Below, piece after piece: positions 58,832 through 64,000 of a stretch of DNA of 64,000 nucleotides; the stretch's first letter is position 1, and each line of letters begins with the position of its first letter. Where the stretch lies: positions 1,860,001 to 1,924,000 of the forward strand of contig NC_080677.1 of the NCBI RefSeq assembly GCF_030445035.2. The letters run 5' to 3'. Position numbers and translations under genes: made by a program. The notes beneath the pieces are model-generated. The model was not told the DNA's origin. It saw only the letters and a list, made by a program, of their open reading frames with translations, and did no database searches. Source of the stretch: Dasypus novemcinctus. Lineage: Eukaryota; Chordata; Mammalia; Cingulata; Dasypodidae.

Positions 58832-59893
58832 TGAATTTGCTTGTAACAGCTATTATTGTGGCATTCTAATGGTAATTTTCTATTTTCCTTATTCCTTTTA
58901 TCATTTTTATGTGGAATTCCTCTGTAAATAAGACTTATCCCTTTACCTCCATTTCCAATTCATTCCATTACTTATTTATATTAGTATAAAATCTTAAGGA
59001 TTTGTTATATTCTCTGTATTCTCAAAAATATTATCCTTACTTATTTTACTACTGAAATTGTTGGGGAAAAGAGGGAAGAGGACAGGAAGGGAGGAAGTAA
59101 AAGAAGGTGACAGAAAACAAGGAAAAGGTTCTATTCTCAAACAATGGGGACTTTGAAGGGAGCTGCCCATCAAGGCCTCCACAGAGCCTGATTCTCTCCT
59201 CTCCTCTCCCCATCTTCTCTAACCTCCCTTGCCTATTTCTCTTCCCCCTCTCCTTCTCTTCTTCCTCTCACTCTGTCTCTCTGTCTCTTCCACTCTCTTT
59301 TTTCTTCTGTCTCTACAATTCAATTTCCAGCCTTATCAACTAATACATGTGCAATACCACATCACTAAAAACAATTATTGCCGGTATTACCTAAATAAAA
59401 AAAATACCATACACAAATGGATACTAGTTTCTGAAAGGCATTTATTTCTGAGTTAAGAACTGAAAAGAAAGGACATTATGAATAATCAATACCAGTTAAT
59501 TTCAAACTCCATCAGCTCTACAGTCACCTGTCAGGCTTTTTAAGTTTTACAAAATGCTCTTTTTAATCTAAAAAATCATTTTCTAGGACATGGGAAAGAA
59601 TAGAAAGCCATTACTCAAATTCCATAAATTCCTACATGGCTTTATCAAGTTTCTTTTGAAAGAATTCAGGCATTTTGAAGATTAAAAAATTAAAACTGAA
59701 GCACTGAAATGTTAATTAATGCACTCAGTGTTGTGCTTTTTTTCCCCTTGTCCAAATGGCCTGCTGGCCTTATTTCTGCAATGGTCCTGTCCTATGAGAT
59801 ATCAAGTGTCTTATTGTGACCATCAGTTTCAGGTGATGGCCTTCTCAGAAATAAATGATGTCTAGAATACCTACTCTATGCCCCAAATTCATA
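58832..59893. other. Intergenic DNA with a pyrimidine-rich tract
   Basis: No gene is seen. A CT-rich tract runs at about 59190-59315 and accounts for the Ser/Leu-rich open frames there. Confidence 0.5.
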
Positions 59894-59898
59894 AATGC

Positions 59899-60552
59899 TC
59901 TGGCAGTTTGAGATCATTTTATAAATACCAAAAAAAGAAAGATGATGTTTGTAAACTAATCTGTCTGGGTATGAAACCCTTTGATTGTACTAAATTCAGC
60001 TGAGGAACCTTTGATTAGAGTATCTGTAAGATTGCTGTAGGGATCTTTATTATACTACAGCAATGAGTGGTGACTCAGGTTAAGTCCCTACCACCTAGCT
60101 GAGTCTGATATAAACACTCAGACAGACACAGAGAGAGAGCTCTGCCATGTTTGATCCTACCATGTAACAGAAAGGAAAGGCTCAAACAGCTGAGGCCCTG
60201 GGAAGAGATGAGCTATTTGCTTGATAGCTCACAGCTGAACTTGGGAAGAGGACAGCCGAGACTGATACAGTAGGCCCAGAAAGAGAAAAACTTGGAGATG
60301 AAATTGGGAATAAAGCAGAGCAACTGAGCCTGAGAGAGAACACATGGAGGGGAAGGAGAGACCAAGTAGAGATCGCCTGCCATCTTGCTTCAACACATGG
60401 CTGCTGACTTTGTTGAGAATGTTCTTATGTTGCCTTAAGCTGGACTTTTCAGAGTCTTGTAACTGTAAGCATTTATCCCAAATAAATACCATTGATAAAA
60501 GTCAACAGATTTCTGACACCTTGCATCAGCATCCTTTTGGCATACTAAGACA
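59899..60552 (+). mobile_element. Solo LTR, family A
   Basis: 654 bp flanked by a perfect 5-bp duplication 'aatgc' (59894-59898 and 60553-60557). The start is TCTGGCAG, a change from the expected TG; the end is CA. Its layout matches 26612-27135, including AATAAA near 60481 and 'ttgcatcagcatccttttgg' at the 3' end. Confidence 0.75.
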
Positions 60553-60559
60553 AATGCTA

Positions 60560-61150
60560 AAATCCTTTGGAAGAATAAAGTGTTCCCATGAATGGAGTAA
60601 ATTAATTGCCATCCAAATTTTTTCCTAGTTGCAAATATTTAGTAATAATTAACAGAAGCATCCTGACTTCAAATTAATCCTGGAATAACTTTTCACTATG
60701 TTCATTTTCAGGCCATGGTAAGATATTCACTCTTGACTATTAACAACTGTGAGTGTCAACTTTCCTCCTGAGAAAGGGAAGGGTGGGTTATCATTTACAT
60801 ACAACAGGTCAAGAGAGAAAAGTCATGCTCATTCTCAAAAGTGGCACAGTAAACTGTAAGACAAAAGGGGATTGACTTCAAAATTCTGCAGGATTTTTTT
60901 TACCCTAGAATTTTCTACTTAACTAAAGCATCAAATGTAAAAGTATAGCAAAAGCATTTTCAGACACATAAAGTGACTTTACATGAGCATGATTTAATAT
61001 GGAAATATGCCCAGAAAAATCCCTGTTACCCCCATTTTCCTGGGTTAAATATTAGCAGTGCCCCCTTTCCCTCTCTAAAGTGTTGTAGTTTAAATGAATA
61101 ATGATATGGCCATCCAACTTTACATGCATTCTTTCCTAGAAACATCACAG
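60560..61150. other. Intergenic DNA, no gene seen
   Basis: I see no gene or named repeat. Confidence 0.5.
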
Positions 61151-61154
61151 AGGG

Positions 61155-61620
61155 TGTCTTAGTTTGCCAGTCTGCAATGACAAATACTACACAATAAACT
61201 GACTTAAGCTACAAGAATTTCTTTGTTCTTAGCTTTGGAAGCTAAAATCCCAACATCTGTCGCATACTGGCACTGGCTTATTGCAATCCTGGGAGTTCCT
61301 TGACTGCATATCTGCCTCCACTGCATGGTCATCTCTCTCACTCTCTCTCTCTCTCCCCCCTCTCCCTGCCCCCCCACCCCATCTTCTCTTCTAGTTTTCC
61401 ACTGACTTCCAGCTTCTTTCTCCCCCCTTTGGTTTTCTCTTACTTCTTTTTATAAGACCTCCCATAAAACAGATTCACCATGTTTCAGTTGAATCAAACA
61501 TGATTAAAAATATCTTCCCAAGGTCCTATTTACACAGGAGTTGACACCACCCACAGGAAAGCTGGTTAAGATGTAGAGCATAGTTTGTTGGGGTGCATAA
61601 TTCAACCTACCACTGAGGTA
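61155..61620 (-). mobile_element. MaLR-like LTR
   Basis: The plus strand starts 'tgtcttagtttgccagtctg', 'gacaaatactacacaataaa', then 'agaatttctttgttcttagc'. This is the common antisense form of MaLR LTRs. A CT/C-rich expansion sits inside at 61333-61380. Confidence 0.65.
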
Positions 61621-61765
61621 TGCTTCATGAAAGAGGGAGTAAAAAATGAGCAACATAGATACTTCGGTAAAATCTAAGAAACATGGGGATGTAGGAAAAA
61701 AGTATACCAGGAATCTTGCTATGTGGTGGAGTTACCTCTCTAGGTGGCCTGAGGAAAAGAAAGTG

Positions 61766-62105
61766 TCTTGTTTTCCAGAGCTTCTATGACAAATACCACA
61801 CACTGCTTTCGTGAGTAACAGGAATGTCTTGTCTCAAAATTTTGGAGACTGAGAGTTCAAAATCAAGGCCGTGTTTTCACCTAGAGTCTGTGGCTTGCTG
61901 GGGCTGGATTTCCAAGACTTGCATCTCTGCCTCAGTTGGTCTCTTCAGTCTCTCGGTGCTACTGACTGACTGTACAAGATTTCCTCTTCCTTATAAGGTT
62001 TCCAGTCATGTGGATTAAGGCTCACACTGATCCAGTTTGGCATCATCTAAATAGGATCTTTGAAGACCCTATTCACAAAAGAACCAATCTAACTATGTAA
62101 AAAAA
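61766..62105 (-). mobile_element. MaLR-like LTR, partial
   Basis: 'tgtcttgttttccagagctt', 'gacaaataccacacactgct' and 'tcaaggccgtgttttcacct' repeat the layout of 61155-61620 in the same orientation. The far end is degraded. Confidence 0.6.
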
Positions 62106-62109
62106 TTGT

Positions 62110-63035
62110 TACAAGCTCTTCTTTTGATCAGTTGCTTCCAGGGAGTTGGATGTGAGAAAAGATTAAGGGGGAAAATGATGGGGGGGGGGGGAGGAGGGCA
62201 CTCTATTTTCTTTTTTCTTTCTCTTCTCTTTATGTGCACATAAAATTTGGAATTGTTATATGTTCACAGTGATTTGAAGCTTTATCATTATGAGAATTTA
62301 CTTTTGTATCTCATAATTCTTTAAACTTAAAGTCTACTTTGATATTAGTAGAGTATATTAGTGTAGTTCTTCTAGGCTTTTTTTCTTTTTTGATTTGTGT
62401 TTTTCTGATATATCTATTTCTATTGCTTTACTTCTAACATCTCTATGTCTTCATAATTTAGGTATTTATTTTAAGAAGCACATAAATTTTTAAAATCCAG
62501 ACTGCATATCTTTATCTCTATAGTACATTTATATTTATTATGAGACATGATGTCAATATTTTTGGGCTTAATATAACTTCTTCACCTTGTTTTCTACTTC
62601 TTCCGCTTATTCTATGTCTATTTTCAGTTCTTATTCCTTTCTTTTTGGAGGAAAGGGTTATTTATTATTTCAATGTTTACTTTTTAGTATATTGTTCGTT
62701 ATGTGCTCTTTTTCTCTTGTTTTATTTGCAATCCTAGACATTACAACATGTACCCTTTACTTACAACATTTTAAATATACATTAAGTCTTTTGTCTCTTC
62801 CTGGAAAATTCAAGGCCCTATGATCACTTTGACTACATTTATATACTTTTGACAGATATGATATCATTACTATGTTTTGTTCTCTTTTTTTTTTTATTCC
62901 TTTTAACATCTCTGACCTGCTGTCTGAGGATTTCAATGCCATTGCTTCAGGCTTTCATTATTTCTGTTACAAAGTCGGGTGTTAATCTAATTTTTTTGGT
63001 CTTTTAAAGGTAATCAGTTGTTTGTGAAAGCTTAA
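62110..63035. other. AT-rich intergenic DNA, no gene seen
   Basis: No gene is seen. A G run lies at 62180-62191 and a T run at 62885-62896. Confidence 0.5.
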
Positions 63036-63037
63036 TT

Positions 63038-63227
63038 TTCTAACAATATTTCTAATATTAGTATCAAGATAATAAATATCTGCACCTGATTGAAGGCCTT
63101 TTGGAATCTTTAGTGTTTTTCCCTGTTGTGAGATATAGTCTACATAGAGAAAGTATGTACAACTATATGCACACCTTCAAGAAAAATTAGATTGCTAACA
63201 TCACTGTAGCCATCATCTGAGAAAATG
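63038..63227 (+). repeat. Unclassified dispersed repeat, copy 2
   Basis: Same orientation and order as 56398-56587: 'atcaagataataaatatct', 'gaaggccttttggaatctt', 'gattgctaacatcactgtag'. Confidence 0.6.
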
Positions 63228-63229
63228 CT

Positions 63230-64000
63230 ATGTTCTTCTAGACAGGATTTAAATTTCCTTTTGACAATTTGTTAGGGACTTTAGTAAACTCAAATGACTT
63301 TAAGCCAATCAAAATAGGTATTTTAATCCAATCCTTGTATTATGAGTCTACCTACCAGGGAGTAGAAGGATTAGCTGGTTGCCCTCCTGCAGTTCTGAAC
63401 TCCAGTGTACGACTGTCAAAAGTTCTGCTCTTCTCAAAGCTTCTTAGTATTCACTCCTGAAATCCTCAGATGGGTCAGGAGAAAAGGTGCCCAAATCCAT
63501 CCTCATCTATCTTCCAAATAATATCTTCTTTAGTATTTTGTATAGCTTTTTGAATAAATCTCCACTGAAAAGCTGGCACACTTAATCTACTGTTATTGAA
63601 AGTGAATCTATAATACATTGTTTTAACATTGGTTTCTATTTTCAAGTTTAAAGCAGCTCATTTGCATTTTCCTTCAAGTTGGAATTTCAGTCATTATATC
63701 AATGTACCCCTATGATGATATACAAATTATAATATAATCATTACTCAATGCAATGGATTGACCTGGATTAGCTGAGTTTTTATTTTTCTTTGGCATTCAT
63801 AGACAATGAATCGTTTGAAATGTTAGTACTCATAATGTCCTTTAGAATGGCAGAACCTGAAAATAAACTAATATACACATTTTTGAAAGGAATACTATTG
63901 GGTGCTGCATCCTTCCTTTTTTTCCTTAAAACTCATAGGTGGTAGAAACCACTGTTGTTGGTCTTCTTTCCTTGTTTACACACATGTCAGAAGAGATCAG
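63230..64000. other. AT-rich intergenic DNA, no gene seen
   Basis: I see no gene or named repeat up to the window edge. Confidence 0.5.

Noticed and set aside
1..64000. CRISPR arrays, operons, bacterial promoters or a phage-like system
   Set aside because: The repeat content, base composition and lack of long genes show mammalian nuclear DNA. No array of regularly spaced short repeats is present.
1..64000. Firm assignment to armadillo
   Set aside because: Only three old tRNA-Ala-type SINEs appear in 64 kb and no clearly young one. Xenarthra is supported, but the choice among sloth, anteater and armadillo is not.

Overview
The window reads as vertebrate, and specifically mammalian, intergenic DNA: AT-rich, CpG-depleted outside a few islands, and full of L1 LINE fragments, MaLR/ERVL-like solo LTRs, ancient MIR copies and a split hAT-type DNA transposon. 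L1 3' ends of the type found in Xenarthra (pyrimidine-rich on the minus strand, with recurrent 'ggacctcat'/'ccccatat' signatures) and three tRNA-Ala-type SINE copies resembling the armadillo DAS family point to a xenarthran (sloth, anteater or armadillo). The low density of these SINEs argues weakly against armadillo. The species call is from memory of these families and is an inference.

I see no intact conventional gene. The only protein-coding homology of cellular origin that I can name is an intronless, broken POM121-like (nuclear-pore FG nucleoporin) retrocopy at about 39994-43290 on the plus strand. It lies in a GC-rich island (about 39430-44420) inside an otherwise AT-rich gene desert.

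Layout: 1-9059 is mostly featureless AT-rich DNA with one MaLR/ERVL-like LTR (6071-6519) and a microsatellite. 9076-15684 is a nearly full-length L1-derived element (5' UTR, ORF1, ORF2 tail, 3' UTR) with a second L1 3' end nested inside it and an unusual 3' extension carrying ERVL-like sequence. 15700-36500 is AT-rich desert with L1 tails, solo LTRs, MIRs and a DNA transposon split by an LTR. 36540-45480 holds minus-strand L1 sequence on both sides of the POM121-like island. 45700-49750 has more minus-strand L1 3' ends and a SINE. 49766-53969 is a second copy of the same L1-derived element with an 11-bp target-site duplication, followed by a SINE and a plus-strand L1 tail. 55685-64000 holds further L1 tails, LTRs and an unclassified repeat pair.

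The most informative biology is retrotransposon biology. Two copies of one element share the same internal deletion: ORF1 is joined directly to the C-terminal part of ORF2, with the endonuclease and reverse transcriptase domains absent. This is a half-L1 (HAL1-like) non-autonomous family that presumably used enzymes from full-length L1s. The two copies, the nested insertion (17-bp perfect target-site duplication plus an empty site in the other copy), the solo LTRs with 5-bp duplications and the LTR-split DNA transposon give a relative order of events that can be read directly from the sequence. All family names are by-eye recognition; no database search was run.
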